From Bacteroidales bacterium UBA1204 (lineage in GTDB: Bacteria > Bacteroidota > Bacteroidia > Bacteroidales > F082), in NCBI GenBank assembly GCA_002310075.1, contig DBXU01000083.1:22947-41378 (forward strand): a DNA stretch of 18,432 nt. Reading direction: 5' to 3'. Positions 1 to 7,193 of the stretch are shown here, piece by piece. Each line of letters opens with the position of its first letter. The first letter of the stretch is position 1. The notes under the pieces were generated by a model, which saw nothing but the letters and a program-made list of their open reading frames with translations, searched no databases and had not been told where the DNA came from. A program made the translations under genes and the position numbers.

Positions 1-428
1 CCGATGGTCACCTGATGCTCCTGCATAGCTTCGAGCAGGGCGCTCTGCACCTTGGCGGGAGAACGGTTGATTTCGTCGGCAAGGACGAAGTTGGCGAAGA
101 TGGGGCCGCGGCGCACCACAAACTCCTCCTTCTTTTGGCTGTAAATCAGCGTACCGATAAGGTCGGCAGGCAACAGGTCAGGAGTAAACTGGATGCGGGC
201 AAAGTCGGCATCAATAGCGCTAGCCATTGACTTGATGGCCAAAGTCTTGGCCAAACCAGGCACACCTTCAAGCAGGATATGGCCGTTGGCCAAAAGGCCG
301 ATCAACAGGCGTTCGGTCATCTGTTTCTGTCCTACGATGACCTTGTTCATTTCAAGGTTGATAAGGTCAAGGAATTGGCTTTCCCTTTGGATTTTTTCGT
401 TCAATTCGCGAATGTCAGTCTCTATCAT
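1..428 (-). CDS. MoxR-family AAA+ ATPase, 5' part (runs off the window)
   Basis: N-terminal 142 residues of a MoxR-type AAA+ ATPase; the 3' end lies beyond base 1. These proteins are chaperone-like ATPases, often acting with von Willebrand A-domain proteins encoded next to them, which would lie outside this window. Visible: a Walker A loop GVPGLAKT at residues 55-62, a Walker B stretch FVLADEINR at 114-122, and the typical MoxR sequence between them ([13 protein letters not shown], then the RRGPIFANF strand). The frame is open from ATG at 428 to the edge. The start fits the family ([13 protein letters not shown]) and has a TAnnTTTG box about 60 bases upstream. The family call is firm; the substrate is unknown. 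Confidence 0.93.
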   Translation of the reverse strand, partial: MIETDIRELNEKIQRESQFLDLINLEMNKVIVGQKQMTERLLIGLLANGHILLEGVPGLAKTLAIKSMASAIDADFARIQFTPDLLPADLIGTLIYSQKKEEFVVRRGPIFANFVLADEINRSPAKVQSALLEAMQEHQVTI

Positions 429-487
429 TTTGTCAGTTGTTTAGTTGTTCGATTTTCAATTGTTGCAAAGGTCCCTCAAAAATTGTG

Positions 488-495
488 CAAAAATA
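488..495 (-). promoter_or_regulatory. Candidate -7 box (TATTTTTG) for the MoxR-type gene
   Basis: The minus strand reads TATTTTTG, matching the Bacteroidota -7 consensus TAnnTTTG, 60 bases before the ATG at 428. No clear TTTG -33 element is seen at the usual spacing. The divergent trmO gene has only an imperfect match, TTTCTTTG at 560-567. Confidence 0.5.
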
Positions 496-577
496 CAGGA
501 TTCTTTAGGAGAAAAACACCTATTTAATAATTTTATTGTGGAAACTAGGATTTTTTCTGTTTCTTTGCAACTCAAGA

Positions 578-1249
578 ATGATGAAAACCATTGCTCACAT
601 CCACACCGACTTCCCGACCAAGTTCGGCATTCCTCGGCAGAGTGGCATCATCGCCTCGCTGCAGGGATGCATCGTATTTGAGCCCGAATACCGCAACGCG
701 GAGGCTATACGTGGCTTGGAGGACTTCTCCCACATTTGGCTCCTTTGGGAATTTTCAGAGGCCGTCCGCGACACATGGTCGCCTACGGTACGCCCACCGC
801 GACTTGGCGGTAACGTCAGGAAAGGCGTATTCGCCACGCGCTCGCCTTTCCGTCCCAACCCCATTGGATTATCGTCGGTGCGATTGGAGAGAATAGAAAT
901 CGACGCCCATCTTGGTCCCATACTCTATGTATCGGGTGTCGATCTCATGGATGGCACGCCTATCTACGACATCAAGCCTTACATCGCCTACACCGACAGT
1001 CATCCCGACGCTGCCAGTGGCTTCGCCTCAACACCCGCCGAGTATCTGTTGGACGTGAGCTTTCCGGAATCTTTGTTGCAAAAAATCCCTGAAAACCAAA
1101 GAGAAAGCCTGAAATCAGTGCTTGCGCACGACCCCAGGCCTTCGTATCAAGACGACCCCAACCGCATCTATGGCATGTGCTATGCAAGTTGGGAAGTGAA
1201 ATTCTATGTGAAAGACCAGCAACTAACGGTCACCGAGGTCCTTCCCTGA
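578..1249 (+). CDS. trmO: tRNA (adenine37-N6)-methyltransferase TrmO
   Basis: TrmO (TsaA/YaeB) N6-methylates the cyclic threonylcarbamoyl-modified A37 of ANN-decoding tRNAs using SAM. The 223-residue product has the family signatures: RSPFRPNPIGLS at 88-99, DLMDGTPIYDIKPY at 122-135, and a C-terminal block HDPRPSYQDDP that is characteristic of the full-length two-domain form (E. coli about 235 residues). The frame extends upstream to a TTG, but those 14 residues are hydrophobic and unlike the family, so ATG at 578 (or the adjacent 581) is preferred. Its stop codon abuts the stop codon of the convergent lipoprotein gene with no base between, and no terminator is visible. The function is assigned from family motifs. 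Confidence 0.95.
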   Translation: MMKTIAHIHTDFPTKFGIPRQSGIIASLQGCIVFEPEYRNAEAIRGLEDFSHIWLLWEFSEAVRDTWSPTVRPPRLGGNVRKGVFATRSPFRPNPIGLSSVRLERIEIDAHLGPILYVSGVDLMDGTPIYDIKPYIAYTDSHPDAASGFASTPAEYLLDVSFPESLLQKIPENQRESLKSVLAHDPRPSYQDDPNRIYGMCYASWEVKFYVKDQQLTVTEVLP

Positions 1250-2587
1250 TCACCTGATCTTTTTCACTGCCGTCTGCAGAATCTTGTCACCTTGGCTCTT
1301 ATCATAGATGTAAACCATTACGTAACACTCATCGGCATTGTAGTCGGCATTGATCTCAGTGTTATAATTGAAATAAAACATTTCATCAGGATCGGCATGG
1401 CTGTCTTCAAACGCATCGCCATATGCACCGTTAAGTGTGCCACGGAATACGTTGCGGAAATCATATTCCTTGTCGATGCCACCAGGAATGGTTTGCCAGC
1501 CAATGATGTGGTCCTCAACCAGGCACACCGTGATATAGAACTGTCCATCCATCTCAGTCAATGCAGCGGCTTGGACCGACACCTGCAACTGGCGGCTGCC
1601 TTCGTCATATTGGGTACCAACCATAATCTCAAATGACTGCTCTTCTTCCAAAGCTTCAGCCACAGGGGCATCTATTTGCTCCACTTTGAGGGTATTACCA
1701 TCCGTCAAAGCCACATGGTCAACAGAAAACAACGGGTTGGAATCATGGTTGTTGTACCATTCAGTACCTTCATCGGTAAGAAAATCCGGGAAAGAACCTA
1801 TCGGTTGTGCCAAATAGCCAGCATGGACGCTCATGATGAAGATATGATCTTCATCTAATTGATGTTGCAGGTTGTGGGCATACTCGGCCGCGGCTGGGCA
1901 GTTGACGCAACGGGCACCCGTAAAGTCTTTGATGAGCACGGTTTTACCCGAAGGCTCAATTTCACCACCAGCCACATTGACCGACACTATATAATCGGCC
2001 GTGGTGCCATTCAGAGCCGTCACGGTATAAGTTACAGGAGTAGAAAAGTCCTGAGCCTCGCCCGAAGCAGGGCTGACCGTGGCGCCTTCCGACACTACAA
2101 TGGTGGGCACCAATTGCGTAACATCAGTCTCAGCAGGAAGCACGAAAGAGATTCTACGGGCAATTTCATCAATGGCGCCATCCGCCTCCAACGCATCGAA
2201 ACGGAACGACAGTATGCTTTTTTCGTTGTCGGCGTCGTGAACCACTGCCTCCACCATATACTGTGCCGTGGTACCATTCATGGCAGTGACAGTGTAATAG
2301 ACAGGATTGGTGAAGTCTTGGGCCACGCCCGATTCGGGTTCAATGGTGGCGTAGTTTGAAATGATGATAGTCGGCACCAGATGGGTCACATCCGTTCCAG
2401 CAGAAAAATCCAATCTAACTATCTTGGTATCTTCGTCAATAGTGCCATAAACACTATCCACTTTAAACGTCAAAATAAACTTTTCGTCTTCAGCGCCTTG
2501 GATATATGGTTCCTCCTCAACATCGCAGGCATTCATGAACAACATGGCGGCCAGCAATGCCATACCTATTCTTAGTATTTTATTCAT
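1250..2587 (-). CDS. Omp28-type lipoprotein with two tandem beta repeats and a thioredoxin-like CxxC domain
   Basis: 445-residue surface or periplasmic lipoprotein. A signal peptide ends in a lipobox (FMNAC, lipidated C21). Two tandem repeats of about 80 residues follow (roughly 36-116 and 124-206), sharing the pattern TDVT.LVPTI and AQDF..PV.YTVTA.NGTTA.Y; this looks like the DUF5018-type beta-sandwich of Bacteroidota. From about residue 215 the C-terminal part resembles the Omp28 family: VLIKDFTGARCVNCPAAAEY carries a CxxC pair at C227/C230 at a thioredoxin-like helix start. It is the last gene of a run with a TlpA-like thioredoxin and a DUF6029 barrel, 28 bases after the barrel gene. The start at 2587 gives a standard signal peptide; ATG at 2599 (four residues longer) is possible. 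Exact role unknown. Confidence 0.86.
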   Translation of the reverse strand: MNKILRIGMALLAAMLFMNACDVEEEPYIQGAEDEKFILTFKVDSVYGTIDEDTKIVRLDFSAGTDVTHLVPTIIISNYATIEPESGVAQDFTNPVYYTVTAMNGTTAQYMVEAVVHDADNEKSILSFRFDALEADGAIDEIARRISFVLPAETDVTQLVPTIVVSEGATVSPASGEAQDFSTPVTYTVTALNGTTADYIVSVNVAGGEIEPSGKTVLIKDFTGARCVNCPAAAEYAHNLQHQLDEDHIFIMSVHAGYLAQPIGSFPDFLTDEGTEWYNNHDSNPLFSVDHVALTDGNTLKVEQIDAPVAEALEEEQSFEIMVGTQYDEGSRQLQVSVQAAALTEMDGQFYITVCLVEDHIIGWQTIPGGIDKEYDFRNVFRGTLNGAYGDAFEDSHADPDEMFYFNYNTEINADYNADECYVMVYIYDKSQGDKILQTAVKKIR

Positions 2588-2615
2588 TGTTCTAATCATT
2601 GGGTTTAAATATCAA

Positions 2616-4352
2616 TTAAAAACTCGTTGAAACGGTCAGCGAAACACCACTTGAGGCAGGCACCGTGCGGCACACGCCGCCTACGCAAACCACGCCTTCG
2701 CTCTGGCGACCGGCACTCAACATGACACGGGTGGCATCATGGATATAAGTGACCGTACCCGTGAAATAATGGTCGCGGTATTCCTCGACAGGGTTACCGT
2801 AGTTCCATTTGTCGGCAACAGAGAACGACCAATGCGGATTGATGGAATACTCGAGTAAGGCAGCTGCCCAGTCGCCACGCTTCTGGTAGTCTTTCTTCTC
2901 GCTTTCATCATACTCATAGCCTTTGTGGACTTCTTTCTCCCATAAGCCTTGCAACTCAAGACGCAAGCTTTGTTTCTTGTTGATCTTATAAGTCACGTCC
3001 ATGAAACCGATATTGGCCTGCACAACAGGAGCGCCGGCATGGCCTTCGATGGTCTCAATGTCGTAATACAGGTTGATGTATTGTGCGGTAAGATGCCAGT
3101 CCTTGCTAATCTTCTTGTCGATCTCAAAATTGATATCGCGGAAGAAGCGATGGTCGCTAACGGCAAAGAACTTGGAAGTGTAGCCCAAGGTGCCGGCTTG
3201 GTTCAGTGCCATCGTGTTACCATACTTGACGGAATCGCGGACGATGTCGTTCACCTGGCTCATGTTAAAGGCAAGCTTGGTGCCATATTTTCCGCCAAGA
3301 GCCGTGCCCTTAGGGATGGTGTAATTCACCTGCAGCTGGGCAGCCATCTCACCATTGGGTTGCGTCGAATAGGTGTACATCGAAGGCAAACTATGCGTGT
3401 GCGTGTAGTTGATAGGCGGGATGAAGTTGATGTCGAGGTCGTTTTGCTTGCCTGTATACATCGATTTGAAACTCATGTTATCGACACGTTTCACCTGAAG
3501 AACGGCGCCAAAGCCTTTCTGTGAATAGCTCAACGATGACAATAGGGCGCGGCCTTCCTTATAGATGAAGTTGTTGATAGCCGACGGGTCGTTGATCTTA
3601 TAAGCATATTCGGTGCTGAAAGCCCAGTTGCCATAGCCCAAGTTGACGCGAGCAGCTGCAGCACTCACGTTTTCGGGGATGTTATAGAACGAGCTTTGGT
3701 CCTCCTGTTTCTTGCTGACAAAGCTGCCGCCCATGCTCATCTTGAATGCAGCGTCATTAAGCGAAGCTATGCTCTGGTTGAGGTCCCACTCGGCATCCAC
3801 ACCACGCACGATGCCACGGTAGTCATCGGCATTGAAATCACGTTCGAGATAAGGTGCCCAGAAATAACGCTGACGGCCGTAAAGTCCTTTCAATGTCACG
3901 CCATGGGTGGGGCGCACCACCACGCGCGCACCGCGTAAAGCGTTATCCATGCCCAGCGACCATTCCTCATAAGTACGGAATGTCAAACCGCTGCCAAACT
4001 GGTCGTAGATGTCGCCCACGGTCATGCCGATAAAGCCGTTGTCGTAGGTGGCGAAGAAATTCGCCAATCCCACACCATTCAATTCGGTACGGAAACCATT
4101 CAACTCAGGCAAAAATGCCTCGAAACGCATGCCAGCCGAGAAATTGCCATTGGTGTAGTTCACCTTGCCGAAGCCGTTGATGCCGAGTTTTTTGCCGTTG
4201 AGGTCGGCGATGCCGATACCATCATCCAGCATATAATACTGGGCGTCGGTTTGGAAGCTGCCGCTCACCTGGGCATTTTCAATAAAGTCCTGTGCATTTG
4301 CCACAAGACCCATCAGGCATAAAGATACAAACAATAGTAAGCTTCTTCTCAT
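2616..4352 (-). CDS. DUF6029-family outer-membrane beta-barrel protein
   Basis: 578-residue protein with a Sec signal peptide ending around ANA/Q (residues 18-21), then a long run of alternating, aromatic-rich amphipathic strands and a terminal Phe, typical of an outer-membrane beta-barrel. Strong resemblance to DUF6029 proteins of Bacteroidales, whose function is not established as far as I know. The mature protein appears to contain only two cysteines, C556 and C561, in a CVGGVC motif just before the last strand (RTVPASSGVSLTVSTSF). It lies between a TlpA-like thioredoxin gene (73 bases upstream, with a stem-loop in the gap) and the Omp28-type lipoprotein gene (28 bases downstream), so the three probably work together at the outer membrane. 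Substrate or partner unknown. Confidence 0.88.
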   Translation of the reverse strand: MRRSLLLFVSLCLMGLVANAQDFIENAQVSGSFQTDAQYYMLDDGIGIADLNGKKLGINGFGKVNYTNGNFSAGMRFEAFLPELNGFRTELNGVGLANFFATYDNGFIGMTVGDIYDQFGSGLTFRTYEEWSLGMDNALRGARVVVRPTHGVTLKGLYGRQRYFWAPYLERDFNADDYRGIVRGVDAEWDLNQSIASLNDAAFKMSMGGSFVSKKQEDQSSFYNIPENVSAAAARVNLGYGNWAFSTEYAYKINDPSAINNFIYKEGRALLSSLSYSQKGFGAVLQVKRVDNMSFKSMYTGKQNDLDINFIPPINYTHTHSLPSMYTYSTQPNGEMAAQLQVNYTIPKGTALGGKYGTKLAFNMSQVNDIVRDSVKYGNTMALNQAGTLGYTSKFFAVSDHRFFRDINFEIDKKISKDWHLTAQYINLYYDIETIEGHAGAPVVQANIGFMDVTYKINKKQSLRLELQGLWEKEVHKGYEYDESEKKDYQKRGDWAAALLEYSINPHWSFSVADKWNYGNPVEEYRDHYFTGTVTYIHDATRVMLSAGRQSEGVVCVGGVCRTVPASSGVSLTVSTSF

Positions 4353-4377
4353 ATTACAATGGTATTAATCCAGCAAG

Positions 4378-4405
4378 GGGCTTCCCCCGAAATCGGGAAA
4401 AGCCC
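4378..4405 (-). other. Intercistronic stem-loop between the TlpA-like and DUF6029 genes
   Basis: The transcript strand can form an interrupted hairpin: GGGCTT (4405-4400) pairs with AAGCCC (4383-4378), and inner CCCG (4397-4394) pairs with CGGG (4389-4386), separated by a two-base internal loop on each side and a four-base apical loop. There is no T-run after it on the minus strand, so it is not a standard terminator. An RNA processing or stability element within the operon is an inference. Confidence 0.45.
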
Positions 4406-4425
4406 TATGCAGGAGATGTAATTAT

Positions 4426-4929
4426 TTACTTTTTCTTCTTGGCGACTTTCAGAATCTGTTCGTACAGTTCGTCTTCCCCACCCTCGATGTAGCCAGTGTG
4501 CTGATAAACGAGCTTTCCGTTGCCATCAAACAGGAAGGTGTGAGGTGGGTTGCTCACGTTCATAGCGCGTTTGAGGTCACTGTTGACATCGAGAAGGATC
4601 TCGAAATCCCAACCCTTGCCTTCAACGACGGGCTTCACCTTGGCGGTGGAACGCGAGTCGTCGATGGAGACAGCGTAGATTTTCACGCCCGTCTCATCCT
4701 GCCAATCCTCATACACGTCATTCAAGGCATTGTGTTCCTTGATGCAGGGACCGCACCAGGTGGCCCAGAAAGTGAGGACGATGGGCTTGCCGTTGTTCGA
4801 CAACTTAGAAATGTTCACGTTCTTACCGTTCAGATCCTTCAAGGTGACATTCGGTAGGTCCGATTTCGATTGTGCATGAAGGCCTGTCGCGATCAGAGCC
4901 ATCAGCAAAAGTGTCATTAGTTTTTTCAT
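4426..4929 (-). CDS. TlpA-like periplasmic thiol-disulfide oxidoreductase
   Basis: 167-residue exported thioredoxin-fold protein. A signal peptide (MKKLMTLLLMALIATGLHA, cleavage near residues 19-20) is followed by a TlpA/ResA-type domain: LPNVTLKDLNGKNVNISKL strand pair, VLTFWATWCGPC with active-site C59/C62, YAVSIDD, and a cis-Pro region NPPHTFLF around residue 129. C59 and C62 are the only cysteines, so it is a plain CxxC redox protein, probably reducing in the periplasm. It is 25 bases after manA and heads the envelope genes DUF6029 and Omp28-type. The C-terminus is a Lys run (KVAKKKK). The physiological partner is not shown by the sequence; the neighbouring barrel and Omp28-type protein are candidates. 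Confidence 0.92.
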   Translation of the reverse strand: MKKLMTLLLMALIATGLHAQSKSDLPNVTLKDLNGKNVNISKLSNNGKPIVLTFWATWCGPCIKEHNALNDVYEDWQDETGVKIYAVSIDDSRSTAKVKPVVEGKGWDFEILLDVNSDLKRAMNVSNPPHTFLFDGNGKLVYQHTGYIEGGEDELYEQILKVAKKKK

Positions 4930-4931
4930 TG

Positions 4932-4966
4932 ATTCAAAATTTAATATTCAAGATTTAAAATTCATT
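4932..4966 (+). repeat. AT-rich 7-nt periodic repeat between manA and the TlpA-like gene
   Basis: Five consecutive heptamers on the plus strand: attcaaa, atttaat, attcaag, atttaaa, attcatt. The array covers the last codons of manA and reaches to three bases before the TlpA-like start codon. It shares its 7-nt period, but not its sequence, with arrays at 8565-8592 and 13043-13156. Confidence 0.6.
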
Positions 4967-5956
4967 TTCTTCAAGTTGACAATATATTTCAAGAAGCTTG
5001 CAGTATTTTTCAGCCCTAATGGACACCTTCTTGATGACATTCGGGATCAAAACACACTCTCCTGCATTTACAAAAACCGCGCCATTCTCCCAATTCAGCG
5101 AAAAATTCCCTTCCAAAGCCATCAAAATCACAAAGGAATCGAGGTTAGAATAGTCCTTCTCCATCTCGCCTTGCAGTTGGAGGAGACCCGTCACAAAATA
5201 TTGGGAATCGACGACAGGAACGGTCTTGTTCATCAAGTTAGGCACCTCGATTCTATACTTGTCAGGGATGCCAAAGTCGATGGCTTCGACCGACTGCGGG
5301 ACGTGGAGTTCGCGACGCATGCCAGCCACGTCGATGCGGTCCCAGTCATAAATACGATAGGTGACATCGCTGGTTTGCTGGATTTCGGCCACCATGATGT
5401 CAGGGCCCAAAGCATGGACACGCCCGGCAGGGATAAAGAAAGCATCGCCAGCAGTCACCTTTTCGTAATTTAACACATCACGCAAAGTGTTGTTTTCCAT
5501 CACTTTGACATAGTCGGCACGCGTCATCTCACGATTGAAGCCCATGACGAGTTCAGCGTCTTTGTCGGCCTGCATCACATACCACATCTCTGTCTTGCCA
5601 TTGCCCAAGCCGCGTTTCTCGGCCAGCTCATCGTCGGGATGCACCTGCACCGACAGCCAGTCGTTGGCATCGATGATCTTAAGGAGCAACGGGAACTGCT
5701 CGCCATACTTATCGAAGACGCTCTCCCCTACCAAGTCACCCATGAAGGTTTCCACCAAGTCGTTGATTTCGTCGCCTTCGAAGTCGCCATTGGCTATCTC
5801 GCTCTGTTCATCCCACAAGCCCGAAAGCAGCCACACCTCACCGCAGTTGGGCAACGGGCCATAGTCAAGGCCAAGTTGTTCCTTGATCTTGCGCCCACCC
5901 CATATCTTGTCCTTAAAGATAGGCTTGAACTTAAGGGGATAGAGTACGGTTTGCAT
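4955..5956 (-). CDS. manA: Class I mannose-6-phosphate isomerase
   Basis: Zinc-dependent cytosolic isomerase interconverting fructose-6-phosphate and mannose-6-phosphate, feeding GDP-mannose and glycan synthesis or mannose use. The 333-residue product is the short class I form. Zn-ligand residues are visible: Q104 and H106 in LSVQVHPDDELAEK, E123 in GKTEMWYV, H181 in PAGRVHALG; R201 follows in TSDVTYRIYDWDR. The start at 5956 (MQTVLYPLKFKPIF) is chosen because a TAnnTTTG promoter box at 5978-5985 overlaps the upstream TTG that would give eight more residues. Diverges from the M20 amidohydrolase and is followed after 25 bases by the TlpA-like gene, so it may lead that operon. Confidence 0.95.
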   Translation of the reverse strand: MQTVLYPLKFKPIFKDKIWGGRKIKEQLGLDYGPLPNCGEVWLLSGLWDEQSEIANGDFEGDEINDLVETFMGDLVGESVFDKYGEQFPLLLKIIDANDWLSVQVHPDDELAEKRGLGNGKTEMWYVMQADKDAELVMGFNREMTRADYVKVMENNTLRDVLNYEKVTAGDAFFIPAGRVHALGPDIMVAEIQQTSDVTYRIYDWDRIDVAGMRRELHVPQSVEAIDFGIPDKYRIEVPNLMNKTVPVVDSQYFVTGLLQLQGEMEKDYSNLDSFVILMALEGNFSLNWENGAVFVNAGECVLIPNVIKKVSIRAEKYCKLLEIYCQLEENEF

Positions 5957-5977
5957 TGTGCTTCTGAAATTTGGTGG

Positions 5978-5985
5978 CAAAGATA
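5978..5985 (-). promoter_or_regulatory. Candidate -7 box (TATCTTTG) for manA
   Basis: The minus strand reads TATCTTTG 21 bases before the manA ATG. A start of transcription a few bases downstream would leave a leader of only about 14 bases. The box decides the manA start against the upstream TTG. No obvious -33 TTTG. Confidence 0.6.
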
Positions 5986-6029
5986 AAACAATTCTTGGAA
6001 CGACCGACTTCGCCTAAATGAAAAAACCG

Positions 6030-6037
6030 TACTTTTG
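6030..6037 (+). promoter_or_regulatory. Candidate -7 box (TACTTTTG) for the M20 amidohydrolase
   Basis: TACTTTTG, a full TAnnTTTG match, lies 19 bases before ATG 6057 and inside the frame extension from ATG 6018. It therefore argues that translation starts at 6057. Confidence 0.6.
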
Positions 6038-6056
6038 CAAGAAAAGAAAAACCGCC

Positions 6057-7193
6057 ATGCAAAACCTCATAGAACTACGCCATATCCTCCATGCCCATCC
6101 CGAGCTTTCAGGACAAGAAACCTTGACCAACAGGATTTTGAACGAATGGGTGAAACAGACCCGGCCCGACCTGCTCATTGAAAAAATCGGCGGCCATGGT
6201 TTGGCTGCAGTCTATAGGGGCGCAAAGCCTGGCAAGCGCATCCTCATCCGTGGCGACATCGACGCGTTGCACATCCCCGAGCCGAACGACATTCCTTATC
6301 GTTCACAAAACCAAGGCGTCTCCCACAAATGCGGCCACGACGGCCACGCCACCATCCTCTGCGGCTTGGCGCAATGGCTCGGCGAACAACGTCCTGACCA
6401 AGGCGAGGTGGTGCTGCTCTTCCAGCCCGCCGAGGAGACCGGACAAGGCGCACAAGCCATCCTCAGCGACCCGCAATTCGAGCAAATCAAACCCGATGTG
6501 GCCTACGGGTTGCACAACCTACCTAGTTTCGAGAAAGGTAAAATCATGGTGAAGGAAGGCTGCTTTGCAGCTGCATCGTTCGGTCTGAAACTCACCTTCG
6601 ACGGCCGCACCGCACATGCCTCTCAGCCCGAGACGGGCCATAGCCCTTCTGAATTGCTTGCCCAGCTCATCCATCATCTGGAGAAAAAACGCGAGCAGCT
6701 GAAGGCCGTGAAGCCTTTGACGACTTTCGTCATCACCCATGCCACACTTGGCGAGGAGACCTTCGGTGTCGCCCCCGGTCATGCCGAGATTTGGCTCACC
6801 CTGCGCAGCTTCAACGACCGCAACCTGGAACTGATGTCGACGGAAATCATCGAGTTCTGCCGCGCCAGGGCCAAAGACCATCTCTTTGACTTCAACTTCT
6901 CAATGCACGAAGCCTTCGCCGCCACCAACAGCGGCCCCAACTGCTTGAAAACCATTGAACAAGCTGCAAAGAACCTTGAATTAAATCTCGGCCATTTGGA
7001 AGAGCCTTTCCGTTGGTCGGAGGACTTCGGTAGGTTTGGGAGCGTCTGTCCTATCGGTTTCTTCGGTTTGGGTTCGGGCTTAGAACAACCTGCCCTGCAC
7101 GACCCGATGTTTGACTTCCCTGATGACATTTTGGAAGTGGGGATGGGGATGTTTTGGGAGATTATCAGATTAACCTTAGAATCTCCCCAATAA
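6057..7193 (+). CDS. M20-family metal-dependent amidohydrolase (N-acyl-amino-acid hydrolase type)
   Basis: 378-residue cytosolic dizinc-type amidase of the M20D group (N-acyl-amino-acid / IAA-amino-acid hydrolase-like), which cleaves amide-linked acyl or aryl groups from amino acids. Motifs in order: HAHPELSGQE at 12-21, RGDIDALHIPE at 65-75, metal ligands C92 and H94 in SHKCGHDGHA, catalytic and ligand pair E126-E127 in QPAEETGQGA, H153 in GLHNLP, and a C-terminal H in ALHDPMFDFPDD. The lid domain lies between about 170 and 285. ATG 6018 is in frame 13 codons upstream, but the intervening bases contain the -7 box and encode a family-unlike Lys-rich tail. The 3' end overlaps the convergent nucleosidase gene by 29 bases. 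Real substrate unknown. Confidence 0.9.
   Translation: MQNLIELRHILHAHPELSGQETLTNRILNEWVKQTRPDLLIEKIGGHGLAAVYRGAKPGKRILIRGDIDALHIPEPNDIPYRSQNQGVSHKCGHDGHATILCGLAQWLGEQRPDQGEVVLLFQPAEETGQGAQAILSDPQFEQIKPDVAYGLHNLPSFEKGKIMVKEGCFAAASFGLKLTFDGRTAHASQPETGHSPSELLAQLIHHLEKKREQLKAVKPLTTFVITHATLGEETFGVAPGHAEIWLTLRSFNDRNLELMSTEIIEFCRARAKDHLFDFNFSMHEAFAATNSGPNCLKTIEQAAKNLELNLGHLEEPFRWSEDFGRFGSVCPIGFFGLGSGLEQPALHDPMFDFPDDILEVGMGMFWEIIRLTLESPQ

Noticed and set aside
2949..3524. 191-codon plus-strand frame inside the DUF6029 gene
   Set aside because: Antisense shadow; the minus-strand frame has a signal peptide and coherent barrel strands.
6018..6056. N-terminal extension of the amidohydrolase from ATG 6018
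   Set aside because: These bases contain the TACTTTTG promoter box and encode a Lys/Arg-rich stretch not expected before the conserved start of M20 proteins.
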